Origin: a virus
Direction: 5' to 3' (one strand)
IMG/VR virus record: IMGVR_UViG_3300036770_008728
Coordinates: 20,407 to 84,406 of that record
DNA: 64,000 bases
The notes below the pieces were generated by a model. That model saw only the letters and a list, made by a program, of their open reading frames with translations, ran no database searches and was not told the origin of the DNA. Made by a program: the position numbers and the translations under genes. How positions within the stretch are numbered: position 1 is the first letter of the stretch; each line of letters opens with the position of its first letter. Shown here one piece after another: positions 39,661-48,962 of this stretch.

Positions 39661-39708
39661 AGCATCTCCACAATCTGGGATTAACAATCATAATCGAGGT
39701 AAAAAATC

Positions 39709-40662
39709 ATGACTATGAACATTGACGCCATGATCGCAAACGCTAATCAATCTGCTAATCAACAAACTCAACAAGCGGTCACTATCGACCAGACCGTTGT
39801 CCACACTCAAACTGTAAATCAAGCTCAGAATACCCAGGTAGACGTCGTTGACGACGAAGAAGCTGAACTGATGCGTCAGTTAGAAGCCAAACGTGCGGCG
39901 AAAGCGGCCGCGGCAGCGCAAGCAGCCAGCCCTCAAGCCGGCCAAGCTGTGAGTCAGGTTCAACCACAGTATCTGCCTGCAGGTGCCCAGCAAACTGTCG
40001 CTGTTCAGCAAAATGCTCAGGTCCCTGTTGCAGGTGCCACCGGTGCGGCGGCTCTGCCAGCGCACTTAGCGGCGTCGTTAATGCAGCCGATGAGCATGGA
40101 TATGGAAACCTTCATGTCCATGGGGATGTCGGTGGACCTGTGGCTGAAGCCAAGTTATGCCGGCCTGACTGTGGGTGACAATGCCACACCAGTACCTCAC
40201 ATGGATGTCGTTATTGATATGACTGAAAAAGTGGGTTTCCAGCTGGCCATGGCTATTCGTTATGGCAGTGAGCCAAATGTGAAGTACGACTACACCCATG
40301 ACTGCGTGACAAACAAAGATGGCCGCCCTTGGGCGGATGCTTTGGCTTTAGCATATCAACTGGATCCTAAAGTCAGCCCATACCGCTGCGTTCAGCTGCC
40401 GATGGTCGTGGCAGACGAAACTAAAAACTTCCAGAACCAGGTTGTTGCCCTGCCGGGTCAAACCGTGGGTTACACCACCGCTGTTACCGGTTGGAGTGCA
40501 TGGCAGAACTTCTACATGCAAGTTCAACGGGCAGGACTACTGGGCCATAAGGTGAAAGTTCGCCTGACCAACGAAGCGAAAATGAAAGACACCAACAAAT
40601 GGGGTCTGATTAAGTTTGAGCTTCTGGGTGTTGCTGACGCGACACAGCAAAAAACAGCGTAA
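39709..40662 (+). CDS. Unknown replication-region protein, possible single-strand DNA-binding protein
   Basis: The 317-aa protein has residues 1-60 rich in Gln/Asn, then a charged helix (EEAELMRQLEAKRAAKAAAA), a Gln/Ala/Pro linker to about 125, and a folded C-terminal domain from about 135 with beta-rich pattern (LKPSYAGLTVGDNATPVPHMDVVIDM, KVKVRLTNEAKMKDTNKWGLIKFELLG). Position just before the 5'-3' exonuclease and polymerase suggests a DNA-binding accessory, perhaps SSB-like. The leader GGGATTAACAATCATAATCGAGGTAAAAAATC is followed by ATG with GAGGT as ribosome site. Confidence 0.5.
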   Translation: MTMNIDAMIANANQSANQQTQQAVTIDQTVVHTQTVNQAQNTQVDVVDDEEAELMRQLEAKRAAKAAAAAQAASPQAGQAVSQVQPQYLPAGAQQTVAVQQNAQVPVAGATGAAALPAHLAASLMQPMSMDMETFMSMGMSVDLWLKPSYAGLTVGDNATPVPHMDVVIDMTEKVGFQLAMAIRYGSEPNVKYDYTHDCVTNKDGRPWADALALAYQLDPKVSPYRCVQLPMVVADETKNFQNQVVALPGQTVGYTTAVTGWSAWQNFYMQVQRAGLLGHKVKVRLTNEAKMKDTNKWGLIKFELLGVADATQQKTA

Positions 40663-40670
40663 TCGCTACC

Positions 40671-40730
40671 GGAGGCCGGCAAACGCCGGCCTCCACAAAC
40701 AATTCGGATTAACAAACAAGCAGGTGACCT
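40671..40730 (+). promoter_or_regulatory. Very stable stem-loop plus conserved leader
   Basis: GGAGGCCGGC-AAAC-GCCGGCCTCC (40671-40694) is followed by AACAATTCGGATTAACAAAC and then AGCAGGTGACCT before ATG 40731. Here the leader is separated from the start and a normal AGGTGA site is used. Confidence 0.65.
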
Positions 40731-41528
40731 ATGCTCCGCATAATCGACGGTAACAACCGTTTCCGTGCTCACTTCGAAAAACAAGGCCCACAGGCCCTCA
40801 GTAATCTCTACAACCACAGCGTGACGTTCAACTCAGGTGACAAAGTGATCTGGGTGTGGGATGCCCCGGGTGGTTCCGGTGCCAGAAAGTCTATTTATCC
40901 GGCCTACAAAGGCGCAACGGATAATATCCCGACAGACCATTTCTTTGAGACCATGAAGTTCTTCAAAGAAATCCTGCGGCATTCAAACTGCCTGCAGATT
41001 GAAGTACCTGAGTTTGAAGCGGATGACGTCATTGCCGCTCTTGCCTTGGGGAGTTCGCAAGAAATACTTATCGACAGTAGTGATGCTGATTTCCTCGTTC
41101 TGGTGAATGACCGGATCCAGAGCACACGAGACCCCATCAAAGGTGTTGATGCTCGGCATGTCCGGCTTTACAAAACGCTGGTGGGTGATACCTCGGATAA
41201 TATTCCGGGCCTTAAAGGTTTTGGGGAGAAGGGCTTTATTACTCTTCCCGACAGCACGAAAGACCTTTTGGTCAGCCACTTCGCAGGAACTCAAAACCTG
41301 ACTGGTGCAGACACCATGCAACTCTGTGGCTTCAAAAAGGCCCAGGCAGCGAACTGGGATTTGATGCAGGCCGACCTTCAAACCTTCTGGCGGATCGTGG
41401 GGTTCTTCGACTTACCGCCTGAACTTCTTCAAAAACATATCACTGCCGGTGTTCACAACCCGCTTGAAGCTCAGAAGCTGTTGGCTTCTCAGCTGATGAC
41501 GATGGCACCGACAATGGGAGCTGTCTAA
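40731..41528 (+). CDS. 5'-3' exonuclease (flap endonuclease, PolI N-domain type)
   Basis: The 265-aa protein has the FEN signature acids: IIDGNN (3-8), WVWDAPGGSGARKSIYPAYKG (about 42-62), EFEADDVIAALA (about 93-104), DSSDADFLVL (about 115-124) and VGDTSDNIPGLKGFGEKG (about 146-163, the helix-hairpin-helix). It removes RNA primers and flaps and would work with the separate family A polymerase encoded at 43508, as in T5 and T7. Confidence 0.85.
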   Translation: MLRIIDGNNRFRAHFEKQGPQALSNLYNHSVTFNSGDKVIWVWDAPGGSGARKSIYPAYKGATDNIPTDHFFETMKFFKEILRHSNCLQIEVPEFEADDVIAALALGSSQEILIDSSDADFLVLVNDRIQSTRDPIKGVDARHVRLYKTLVGDTSDNIPGLKGFGEKGFITLPDSTKDLLVSHFAGTQNLTGADTMQLCGFKKAQAANWDLMQADLQTFWRIVGFFDLPPELLQKHITAGVHNPLEAQKLLASQLMTMAPTMGAV

Positions 41529-42535
41529 TGCAGAACATCCATGTAGAACTGATTCAGGCCAGCGTAGGCCCGAACGGTATTCCAATCCACACCTTTCGAA
41601 TGACTTACCCGCGGTTTATTCATGCTGAATGTAAGACACACCGGTTACTGAAAATTGACGATGAAAATTGGATTGTCGAGCAGGAACTGGCGCTGATGGA
41701 CGATGTGAACCTGAGCCGTAACGCTGCCAGTAGTCGTGCTATCCCAGTTGAAAAAATGCTGGAACAAATCACCAACCAACCGGCGATGCCCGTGCACTGG
41801 GGTAAAAATCAGTCCGGTATGCAGGCTCGGGAAGAGTTAAGTCCAGAAGAAGCGTCAGCAGCTGAAGTGTGGTGGCGCCAGGGTGCCCAGCTGATGGTGG
41901 ACCACGTTCGTAACTGTCCCGTCCCTCTGCACAAGCAGGTTATCAACCGGCCGCTGGAAACGTGGATGCTAATGACCGTTGTCGTCACCGCAACCGACTG
42001 GAACAACTGGCGGGCGTTAAGAGCGCACCCTGATGCACAGCCGGAGATTTATGAGCTGGCCAAGCAAGTGGTTGAGCTGCTGGACAACACCGAGCCATTT
42101 CAGTTGAGAGCTGGTGATCTGCATGTGCCGTTTGTTGAGAGGCAGCGTGAACCTGAGGGGTACCTTCATTATTTCATTGTTGAAAACGATGGCACCCGTG
42201 TCTACCTGAACTCAGACCAAGTACTTCAAGTCTCAGCCAGTTGCTCGGCTCAAACCAGTTTCCGTGCTTTGGACTTCTCGTTGGACAAGGCCCAGCGGAT
42301 CTACAAAAAACTGGTGGAAGACCGTCCGGTCCACGCCTCTCCATTTGAACATCAGGCCATAGCTTTGTTTAGTGACGAAGATATCAAAGTCCGGACTATC
42401 AATGGTATCTGTGGGGGGCTCGAATTCCCTGAAGGCATCACCCATATCGACAGAAACCTTGAACTGTGGTCAGGCAATCTGCGTGGCTGGGTACAACATC
42501 GTCAACTCATCAATGGCCACCATGTGCCAGGTTAA
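41528..42535 (+). CDS. thyX: Flavin-dependent thymidylate synthase
   Basis: The 335-aa protein makes dTMP from dUMP with FAD and methylenetetrahydrofolate. Family features: an N-terminal TYPRFIHAECKTHRLL, then LSRNAASSRAIPVEKM, a diverged form of the RHRxxSxNxxSxR signature, and HWGKNQSGMQA, seen in many phage ThyX. The C-terminal FEHQAIAL and NLRGWVQHRQL are also typical. It follows the exonuclease by one-base overlap and precedes rdgC. Confidence 0.8.
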   Translation: MQNIHVELIQASVGPNGIPIHTFRMTYPRFIHAECKTHRLLKIDDENWIVEQELALMDDVNLSRNAASSRAIPVEKMLEQITNQPAMPVHWGKNQSGMQAREELSPEEASAAEVWWRQGAQLMVDHVRNCPVPLHKQVINRPLETWMLMTVVVTATDWNNWRALRAHPDAQPEIYELAKQVVELLDNTEPFQLRAGDLHVPFVERQREPEGYLHYFIVENDGTRVYLNSDQVLQVSASCSAQTSFRALDFSLDKAQRIYKKLVEDRPVHASPFEHQAIALFSDEDIKVRTINGICGGLEFPEGITHIDRNLELWSGNLRGWVQHRQLINGHHVPG

Positions 42536-42544
42536 GGACCTCCT

Positions 42545-43459
42545 ATGTTTTTTGAAAATCTGAAGATTTACCGTGTGACTGAAAAGCTCCCGTTTGTTAA
42601 AGACGAAGACGCGCTTCAAGCCCAGTTGGAAGAGCATCAGTTCACTCCCTGCATGGCACATGACATGTTGAAGATGGGCTTTGTATCTCCGTTGGTTCCT
42701 GGCGGTAAGCAGCTGTTCCGAAACGTCGGCGGTAACTACTACTTTGCCCTGAAGCGTCAGTGGAAGGTGTTGAAGTCCACCATGATCAACGAGCAGCTGC
42801 AGCCGCAGATCACCCAGAAAGAACAGGAACGGGGCCGGCCGCTGGGACGTAAAGAAAAGTCGGGTCTGAAAGATGAAACCATCCAAAGTCTGTTGCCACG
42901 GGCGTTGACCGAATCATCTACTATCGTTGGGATGTATGTCCCGGCGAAAGACCTGCTGATTTTCAATACCAGCAGTCATGGCCGTGCTGAAGACTTTATG
43001 GCTTTGTTACGTAAAGCTCTGGGCAGTTTACCCGCGGTACCATGGTTTGATGCGAACAAACTGTCCTTTGCAATGAATTCCTGGTTGGGCCAACAACACC
43101 TGCCACAGGATTTTGTGCTGGGTCACACCGTAGAGCTGAAAGCGCCCGATGAAGACGGTGCAGTGGCACAGTTCAAATCTCACCTGTTGACCGGCGCCGA
43201 CGTTCAAAGCCATTTAGAAGACAAAATGGTGACGAAGCTGGAGCTCTATAAGCCTGAGCATTTAAGTTTCACGATTGTTGAAGATGGCCGGATCTGCAAA
43301 CTCCGCTGGCGAGAGCTCCTTATTAACCAGAACGATGAGCTGGGCTGGGAAGATTTGGAGGCCCGACTTGAAGCAGACAGTCTGCTGATGTTGGATACCA
43401 TTACAACTTTGTTGGACAAACTGACGGGCTCAATGCAAGCCGTTGACGACGCAGCGTGA
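42545..43459 (+). CDS. rdgC: RdgC-like recombination-associated protein
   Basis: The 304-aa protein aligns by eye with E. coli RdgC along its length: FFENLKIYRVTEKL, FTPCMAHDMLKMGFVSPL, LKDETIQSLLPRALTESST, AEDFMALLRKALGSLPAVP, and DKMVTKLELYKPEHLSFTI. RdgC binds double-stranded DNA as a ring-shaped dimer and limits RecA action. A phage copy could hold back host recombination at replicating phage DNA. It is encoded between thyX and the polymerase behind AAGGACCTCCT. Confidence 0.85.
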   Translation: MFFENLKIYRVTEKLPFVKDEDALQAQLEEHQFTPCMAHDMLKMGFVSPLVPGGKQLFRNVGGNYYFALKRQWKVLKSTMINEQLQPQITQKEQERGRPLGRKEKSGLKDETIQSLLPRALTESSTIVGMYVPAKDLLIFNTSSHGRAEDFMALLRKALGSLPAVPWFDANKLSFAMNSWLGQQHLPQDFVLGHTVELKAPDEDGAVAQFKSHLLTGADVQSHLEDKMVTKLELYKPEHLSFTIVEDGRICKLRWRELLINQNDELGWEDLEARLEADSLLMLDTITTLLDKLTGSMQAVDDAA

Positions 43460-43465
43460 CAATCA

Positions 43466-43507
43466 GGGTGGCTTCGGCCACCCCTTTAAAATTTGGGATT
43501 AGCAAAC
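43466..43507 (+). promoter_or_regulatory. UUCG terminator plus leader variant
   Basis: GGGTGGC-TTCG-GCCACCC (43466-43483) followed by CTTT ends the thyX-rdgC unit, and TTTGGGATTAGCAAACATG starts the polymerase. Confidence 0.75.
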
Positions 43508-46348
43508 ATGCGGTTATTTAACGAAATCACAGGGCGCTGGGAGCAGTTGGTCGATGCCACCAATATGCACATCTTCATCCCCCAGATTGTAGCGATATTG
43601 CGTGATGAGAGCCGGCCAAGCAAGTTCGTTGGGTTCGATATCGAAAGTCAGGACAGCAAGCGCCACGCTGGCCTGAACGAATTCATGAAGCTCGATGCCG
43701 AGTCCGAGGAGTACAAGCGGGCGAAGAAGCTGGTATTCGACTTACGCCGGACAGAAATCACGGGTTTTTCGATTTACCCAGACAATCTGGATACCTGTTA
43801 TTACCTCAATGCAGCTCATGCCGACGTAGAAAATCGAATCCCCCGGGAAATTCTGCTGGAGCTGCTGCAAATTATCAAAGACACCAGCTTCTGGGTCATC
43901 CACAACGCGGCATTCGAAATAGCGAGCTTTAAAGCCTCCTGGGGCTTTGATATTGGTACGAATTACATCTGTACGATGCAGCTTTGTGTCAGTGCCTATA
44001 ACTCCGATGAGTACTCGGTAGATACTTTTGCTCGGGCCGGCCTCGGTGGTATCCAAATTCTGTTGCCGGCAATCAACCGGGCCTTTGCCGGCTACCAACC
44101 GAAAACTCCGCTCACCGCAGAGCAGAAAGACCTGCTGACGAAAGTAACCTCTAAAACCTCCGAATCGGCCCACAGCTACAACGGATATGTCCGGTCACTT
44201 GCCTACGGCTACGGTTTGAAAAAAGCGGTGAAAAGCTGGTTTGGCTACGACCAGGTGGAATTCGAAACGGTGCTCAACGGTAAAGCTCACATGGGCTTAC
44301 TGACCGGGCCTGAAGTCCTGCACTACGGCGCCGACGATGCTTACTGGTGTTTGGCGTTGATGAAGCGCGTCATGCAGTTTATGCAGGAAACTAACCCTCA
44401 GGTGATTGAGACTTTTTTCCGGCAAGAAAATCCGATGCCGGCTATCTGGGCGGACTGTTGGGTGCGGGGTCTTCGAGTCAACAAACCGGCGATTGATGCC
44501 CGCACCGAAGAGGCTCGGGGCAAGTATGCCAGGGTTATCCGAGACCTGATTGAAGCCCTTCGCCATTTTCAGTTCCCGGAATATGCCAGTCCACGAATGG
44601 TGGAACGGGAAGCTAAGTGGTATGTCGGTGAAGTGAAGGACAAAAAGACCAAGCAAGTGACCGGGCCGGCCAACAAGTATCTGGAGTACCGTGAGAAGTT
44701 TAAGGCGCTCATGAGTCTCGATACTGAGTCCATGTCAGATTACGACATCTGCAAAGCGCTGTCCTCTTCGGTGTCCCAGCAATGGCAGGTGGAACGAAAA
44801 GAGAAGCCGGCAAAAGACCAGCTCAACATCGTCCATTACATGGCAACCCGTGTGCTCTACCACGACCTGATGAACCTGCCCTATGTGTTCGTGAAGGGTA
44901 ACATCCAATCTGGCGCTGAGGCCCGCGGTAAGCTGCGTGAATTCATCAACGAACTGACGACAGACACCACCCGCTGGATTAAAGAACTGAGCCGGTACAA
45001 AGCGTGGCCAATCCCCGAAGGTATGACGCAAAGCGCTTATGCCGAGTTCTTACGTGGCGGCTATCAAAAAAATGCGGCCATCGCGGTTCTGGATTGTTTG
45101 GACAAGCTGGCCAACATCGAGCAGACGATGAAGTTGTACCTTCGTTCATACCTGCTTTTGACTGATCCAGACACAAACCGGATGTACCCCTCAATCAGTA
45201 GCCGGTTAAACACTCGCCGTATGGCAGGTGAGAACCCGAACCCGATGCAGTTGGCCAAGCGTGGTGAGAGTACGTTCGTGCGGGGTTTCTTCCTGCCGGA
45301 ACGCGATGACCATGTGTATGTCTCTGTGGACTGGTCACAGGTAGAACTGGTGCTCATTGGTGAGGAATCCAAAGACCCAGGCTTTCACAAGGCTTACGGC
45401 CAGTTACCTTACAACGATTTACACGTTGGCGCTGCAGCTGCAGCTGTCAAGGTTTACCACCCGGATTTCACTGAAACAGACTTATCCAATATGCGGATGG
45501 ACGATGCTGAGCTGCAGCAGCGCCTGGTTGATGCCTTTCCGATGGCATTTGTCGACCCAGTTAAACAGGTGCCGATGAATGGCAAAGCCGCATATAAGTT
45601 CTGGCGGGGTAATGCCGGTAAAACTTCAAACTTCGGTTACTGGTACTCAGGCTCCCTGATGACGGTGCAAGGTCCGCTTGGTTGGACAGACAAACAAATG
45701 TGGGAAGCGACCGATAACTACCGGAAGAAATTCCCTGTGGCTGAGCAGTGGCGCCTAAACACCATTGAAGAAGTCAGAGCTTATGGTCATGTATTTATTT
45801 TTGATGGTCACCGCAGAACCCGATTTGAAGGCACGATGCACTGGCGCCAGTTGTTTATGGCTAAGTGGGCGTCAATGGGGTCACCCGCAATCACGGCCTT
45901 TGGTGAGCTTGTCTGCAACACCATTCAGCGCCGTGCCGGCAACCAGGGTGTAAACGCCAAAATCCAAGGTGGCTGTGCAACGTTGGCCAAACGCTCAATC
46001 CTGCGACTGTACAACATCATCAAAGACGAGGGCTGGGATGCCTATTTCTGTCTGCCTATCCACGATGAATTGATTTTTTCAGTTCAGAAAGACCAGGCGA
46101 TTGATTTCAGTTACCGGATCCGTGAAGTGATGTGTGACCACCCTGATTTAGTTCAATGGCTGAAGCTGGATGGCACCATTTCTGTGGGCCGGACACTGGA
46201 GGCTTACCATCCAGAGAAGTCGCCTCAGGGCCAGATTGAGCTGGATGAAGCTCCGTTCATCGAAGGTTACTTGCCTCGGGAGTTCGAAGGTAAAGCGCTG
46301 CCGGATGAGTACCGTCGCAAAGCGGTCGAGTACCTGTTCCATGCGTAG
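43508..46348 (+). CDS. DNA polymerase, family A, with 3'-5' exonuclease
   Basis: The 946-aa protein has exonuclease motifs GFDIES (about 44), HNAAFE (about 137) and YGADDAYW (about 277). Polymerase motif A is VSVDWSQVEL (about 604), motif B is KTSNFGYWYSG (about 704), and motif C is IHDEL (about 851). The 5' nuclease domain is absent and is encoded separately at 40731. Insertions between exo and pol domains are longer than in bacterial PolI. ATG 43508 is chosen because the leader sits directly before it. Confidence 0.9.
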   Translation: MRLFNEITGRWEQLVDATNMHIFIPQIVAILRDESRPSKFVGFDIESQDSKRHAGLNEFMKLDAESEEYKRAKKLVFDLRRTEITGFSIYPDNLDTCYYLNAAHADVENRIPREILLELLQIIKDTSFWVIHNAAFEIASFKASWGFDIGTNYICTMQLCVSAYNSDEYSVDTFARAGLGGIQILLPAINRAFAGYQPKTPLTAEQKDLLTKVTSKTSESAHSYNGYVRSLAYGYGLKKAVKSWFGYDQVEFETVLNGKAHMGLLTGPEVLHYGADDAYWCLALMKRVMQFMQETNPQVIETFFRQENPMPAIWADCWVRGLRVNKPAIDARTEEARGKYARVIRDLIEALRHFQFPEYASPRMVEREAKWYVGEVKDKKTKQVTGPANKYLEYREKFKALMSLDTESMSDYDICKALSSSVSQQWQVERKEKPAKDQLNIVHYMATRVLYHDLMNLPYVFVKGNIQSGAEARGKLREFINELTTDTTRWIKELSRYKAWPIPEGMTQSAYAEFLRGGYQKNAAIAVLDCLDKLANIEQTMKLYLRSYLLLTDPDTNRMYPSISSRLNTRRMAGENPNPMQLAKRGESTFVRGFFLPERDDHVYVSVDWSQVELVLIGEESKDPGFHKAYGQLPYNDLHVGAAAAAVKVYHPDFTETDLSNMRMDDAELQQRLVDAFPMAFVDPVKQVPMNGKAAYKFWRGNAGKTSNFGYWYSGSLMTVQGPLGWTDKQMWEATDNYRKKFPVAEQWRLNTIEEVRAYGHVFIFDGHRRTRFEGTMHWRQLFMAKWASMGSPAITAFGELVCNTIQRRAGNQGVNAKIQGGCATLAKRSILRLYNIIKDEGWDAYFCLPIHDELIFSVQKDQAIDFSYRIREVMCDHPDLVQWLKLDGTISVGRTLEAYHPEKSPQGQIELDEAPFIEGYLPREFEGKALPDEYRRKAVEYLFHA

Positions 46349-46727
46349 ACCCGGACCACCCCTGACACTGAAGTTTAACCCCGCGTTACGCCAGAAAATC
46401 ACGGTGGGACCTACGGGCCGCTTCGTTGACCCTCATACGCTCTACCAAGCGGGCCGGCGAGTGAATCAGCTTTTTTCGTTAGGGAAGTTCGGGATCTGGA
46501 ATAACCGGCCAGTTCGAATCACAGGCGCTGTGAACTACAGCGTTCTGTGGATTCAGTTTTACGACCGGCCGGATAAACCAGAGATGATGGTGTGGGCTCG
46601 GGATGTAGATGTGTTAGAGGCATATCCGTACCGTTCTCACAAGTATGAGCCTCGTGAAGCTGCAGCCGCCGAGGAGTTCAATCCTCCGGAGCGGTTCGCA
46701 GATCCATACGAAGAGGGTTGGTGGTGA
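46341..46727 (+). CDS. Unknown protein
   Basis: The 128-aa protein (MRRPGPPLTLKFNPALRQK onward) starts inside the last codons of the polymerase gene. It is basic at the N-terminus and acidic at the C-terminus (AAAAEEFNPPERFADPYEEGWW). No domain is recognised. Confidence 0.5.
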   Translation: MRRPGPPLTLKFNPALRQKITVGPTGRFVDPHTLYQAGRRVNQLFSLGKFGIWNNRPVRITGAVNYSVLWIQFYDRPDKPEMMVWARDVDVLEAYPYRSHKYEPREAAAAEEFNPPERFADPYEEGWW

Positions 46728-47359
46728 AAAAAGACTTTCAACACAGTGACTCAGGTACCGATGAGGAACTGAAGAATCTATGGCAAACGCCGCCTTTTGT
46801 CAGAGCCTGGGTGATGAATCAATACCTGATTGGCTTTGATACCGCGGCGGATGCTGACAACTGTCTGGTACCGAACTTCTGGTGCGAGGAAGACAGTGCA
46901 CTGGAAAAGATGTGGTACCCATTGTCGGACCCCAATGCGTGGTACTGGTGCAATCCACCATACGACAACATTGACCCATGGGTGCAGAAAGCTGTCCAGT
47001 CAATGGTGCTGGGTGGTCGGGTGCTTATGCTGGTGCCGTGTGACTTGACGACAGATTGGGCGGGGATGTCTATCAACATGTCCACCATGATTAATCATCT
47101 GACGGGGCTCCGCATTAATTTCTCTGATCCCATGGCACCAAAGACGGGGAAGGAACGGAGCCAAAACAATAAGGGTTCAGTGCTGTATGAGTTTGATGGT
47201 CACTGCTTTGAGTACAGCGGCCAAAAGCGCACGACCTATCTGAACTGCAGAGAAATTAAACGGGTGGGGAATTTACTACTGAAATCAGTCAGTGATGACC
47301 TGTGCCGGCTGAGAACTCCATTTGCAGAACTGATTCAACCAGTAAGACCAAATTTATAG
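46724..47359 (+). CDS. Phage DNA N6-adenine methyltransferase (Dam family)
   Basis: The 211-aa protein starts at GTG 46724 (or TTG 46718) overlapping the preceding stop. Phage Dam pattern: LWQTPPFVRAWV, FDTAADADNCLVPNFW, then catalytic WYWCNPPYDNIDPWVQKA (NPPY), VLMLVPCDLTTDW, and a C-terminal RINFSDPMAPKTG. It methylates adenine, likely to protect against host restriction. It is the second methyltransferase in this phage. Confidence 0.8.
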   Translation: MKKDFQHSDSGTDEELKNLWQTPPFVRAWVMNQYLIGFDTAADADNCLVPNFWCEEDSALEKMWYPLSDPNAWYWCNPPYDNIDPWVQKAVQSMVLGGRVLMLVPCDLTTDWAGMSINMSTMINHLTGLRINFSDPMAPKTGKERSQNNKGSVLYEFDGHCFEYSGQKRTTYLNCREIKRVGNLLLKSVSDDLCRLRTPFAELIQPVRPNL

Positions 47360-47371
47360 GATTAACAAAAC

Positions 47372-48214
47372 ATGACGAACGTTGCTGAAATTTTCCAACC
47401 GGCCGAGGCCGTTGAGATTCCGAATTACAGTCTGGCTGAGCTGGTGGGTATGCTGGCCCAGAAGGTCGATAGTGAAGCTGACGATTACAATGCTCTGGCA
47501 GACCACGCCGATAACCTGGCCTTGGAACTAAAGGGGATTCAAACGTTGCTGGCTAAGACCACACAGGAACTGGCCGACGAGAAAGACCGTTCGGCCTCGG
47601 TGATTGCCGGCAACACCCTACTTCGTAATGAGCTGGCCGAATCGAAAGAATCTGACCGCAAAGCTCGGGTTGCTTTTGATGTGGCCACCGAAAAGCTGAA
47701 AAAACAGGCACAACAAATCAGTGAACTGGAGCGGGCACTGAAGGCCCTGAAAGAGTGTGGTGACCCTAAAAAGTTGCTGGAGCAAAACAAGAACCTGCGT
47801 CAGCGGAATTCTGAGCTGATGGATTTGAACGAAGGGCTCAAGAAGCAAAACAAATCCTATGAGTCCAGCCACAAAGAGCTGATTGATAAGGCCGAGTTCA
47901 GCCAGCTGCCGAGCTACACGTCACCAAGCAATGAGCAACTGTTCATTCATCCTAATCTGGTGACCTGTGATACGCCTGAAGGCCCGCGTCGTCGTGTTGC
48001 ACTGACCTACTGGAACTGCCAGGGTATCGGCCGGTTGGTGACATGGAATGGTTCGGTGCCCCAGTTCGCCAGCTTCAAGCACAAATCGGTAGACGAGCGC
48101 TGGGCACCTTCACCGGAAGCCGTAGCCTGGGCAACGAAGTGGTTTGAAGACCATGTGATGGAGCAAGGTGGCCATCAGGTGATCCGTTCTAAATTCCAGA
48201 TTAAGGCGCGTTAA
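47372..48214 (+). CDS. Coiled-coil protein with C-terminal globular domain
   Basis: The 280-aa protein has residues 30-175 as a long coiled coil (LALELKGIQTLLAKTTQELA, KLKKQAQQISELERALKALK, NKNLRQRNSELMDLNEGLKK) and residues 180-280 as a folded domain (RRRVALTYWNCQGIGRLVTWNG). It is unrecognised and could be a scaffold for replication proteins. It starts at the leader ATAGGATTAACAAAACATG. Confidence 0.55.
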   Translation: MTNVAEIFQPAEAVEIPNYSLAELVGMLAQKVDSEADDYNALADHADNLALELKGIQTLLAKTTQELADEKDRSASVIAGNTLLRNELAESKESDRKARVAFDVATEKLKKQAQQISELERALKALKECGDPKKLLEQNKNLRQRNSELMDLNEGLKKQNKSYESSHKELIDKAEFSQLPSYTSPSNEQLFIHPNLVTCDTPEGPRRRVALTYWNCQGIGRLVTWNGSVPQFASFKHKSVDERWAPSPEAVAWATKWFEDHVMEQGGHQVIRSKFQIKAR

Positions 48215-48215
48215 G

Positions 48216-48518
48216 ATGGAAATTGTAGACAGCCCCCCTATCATGGGGATGAAGTTTGATTCAGAAAAACCGCGGATGGACTTACTCCCGCCACGGGCGA
48301 TTGTCGATGTCGCACAGGTCCTGACGTTCGGCGCCAAGAAGTATTCACCGGGTAACTGGAAGCGTGTTGAAAACGCTGAAGAACGTTATATGGCCGCGGC
48401 ACTGAGACATCTGATGGCTCACCAAGCTGGGGAACGGATAGATCCGGAGTCAGGACTCAGCCATTTATCTCACGCCACCACCTGTCTGTTGTTTATTCAG
48501 GAGCTGAGCCATGGATGA
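48216..48518 (+). CDS. dATP/dGTP diphosphohydrolase-like protein (DUF5664 type)
   Basis: The 100-aa protein matches the small phage family by pattern: MGMKFDSEKPRMDLLPPRAIVDVAQVLTFGAKKYSPGNWKRVEN, RYMAAALRHLMAHQAGERIDPESGLSHLSHATTCLLFI. Members act in nucleotide pool control; some relatives help 2-aminoadenine phages remove dATP or dGTP. No purZ-like gene is present, so the role here is simply nucleotide metabolism. It overlaps the next gene by 8 bases. Confidence 0.7.
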   Translation: MEIVDSPPIMGMKFDSEKPRMDLLPPRAIVDVAQVLTFGAKKYSPGNWKRVENAEERYMAAALRHLMAHQAGERIDPESGLSHLSHATTCLLFIQELSHG

Positions 48519-48948
48519 CAATAAGTGGTTCCACCGCTGGATGCGTATCGCCAAAGAAGCGGCCAGCTGGAGTAAGGACCCCAGTACGAAGGTAGGCGCG
48601 GTGATTTATGATGAACAGAACACGCCACATTCGATGGGGTATAACGGGTTTGCTCGGGGTGTTGATGACACTGATGAGCGATTGCTCAATAAAGAGCAAA
48701 AGTATAAATTGGTCGTCCACGCTGAAGCCAATGCCATTTTAAATGCAACGAGAACGGGAGCCCGGTTAGCCGGCTGTACCATGGTGGTCACTCATCCGCC
48801 GTGCCCCGCCTGTGCCTCGATGATCATTCAAGCTGGCATTACTCGGGTAGTGACCGCAATCCCTGAAAAAGATTTTAGTCACTGGAACCCAGAGCTCTCG
48901 GCTAAAATCTTTAAAGAAGCAGGGGTTCAGTTCCTGGCCCTGCCATAA
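48511..48948 (+). CDS. Deoxycytidylate (dCMP) deaminase
   Basis: The 145-aa protein has the zinc motifs HAEANAIL (70-77) and PPCPACASMIIQAGI (96-110). It converts dCMP to dUMP, the substrate of ThyX encoded at 41528, so the two form a dTMP-making branch. It overlaps the DUF5664-type gene. The start at 48511 lies after GAGCTGAGC. Confidence 0.85.
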   Translation: MDDNKWFHRWMRIAKEAASWSKDPSTKVGAVIYDEQNTPHSMGYNGFARGVDDTDERLLNKEQKYKLVVHAEANAILNATRTGARLAGCTMVVTHPPCPACASMIIQAGITRVVTAIPEKDFSHWNPELSAKIFKEAGVQFLALP

Positions 48949-48962
48949 AATTAGGGATCATC

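Noticed and set aside
39604-39675. Possible tRNA gene (GGTTCAATTCC T-loop-like, TTTAGCTTGAGACTGAGC D-arm-like)
   Set aside because: The T stem pairs at only two positions, the anticodon loop lacks U33 and no acceptor stem forms; kept only as a structured stretch.
48216-48948. 2-aminoadenine (Z-genome) phage
   Set aside because: The DUF5664-type protein and a family A polymerase are present, but no purZ-like adenylosuccinate synthetase or datZ-like gene is seen in the window.
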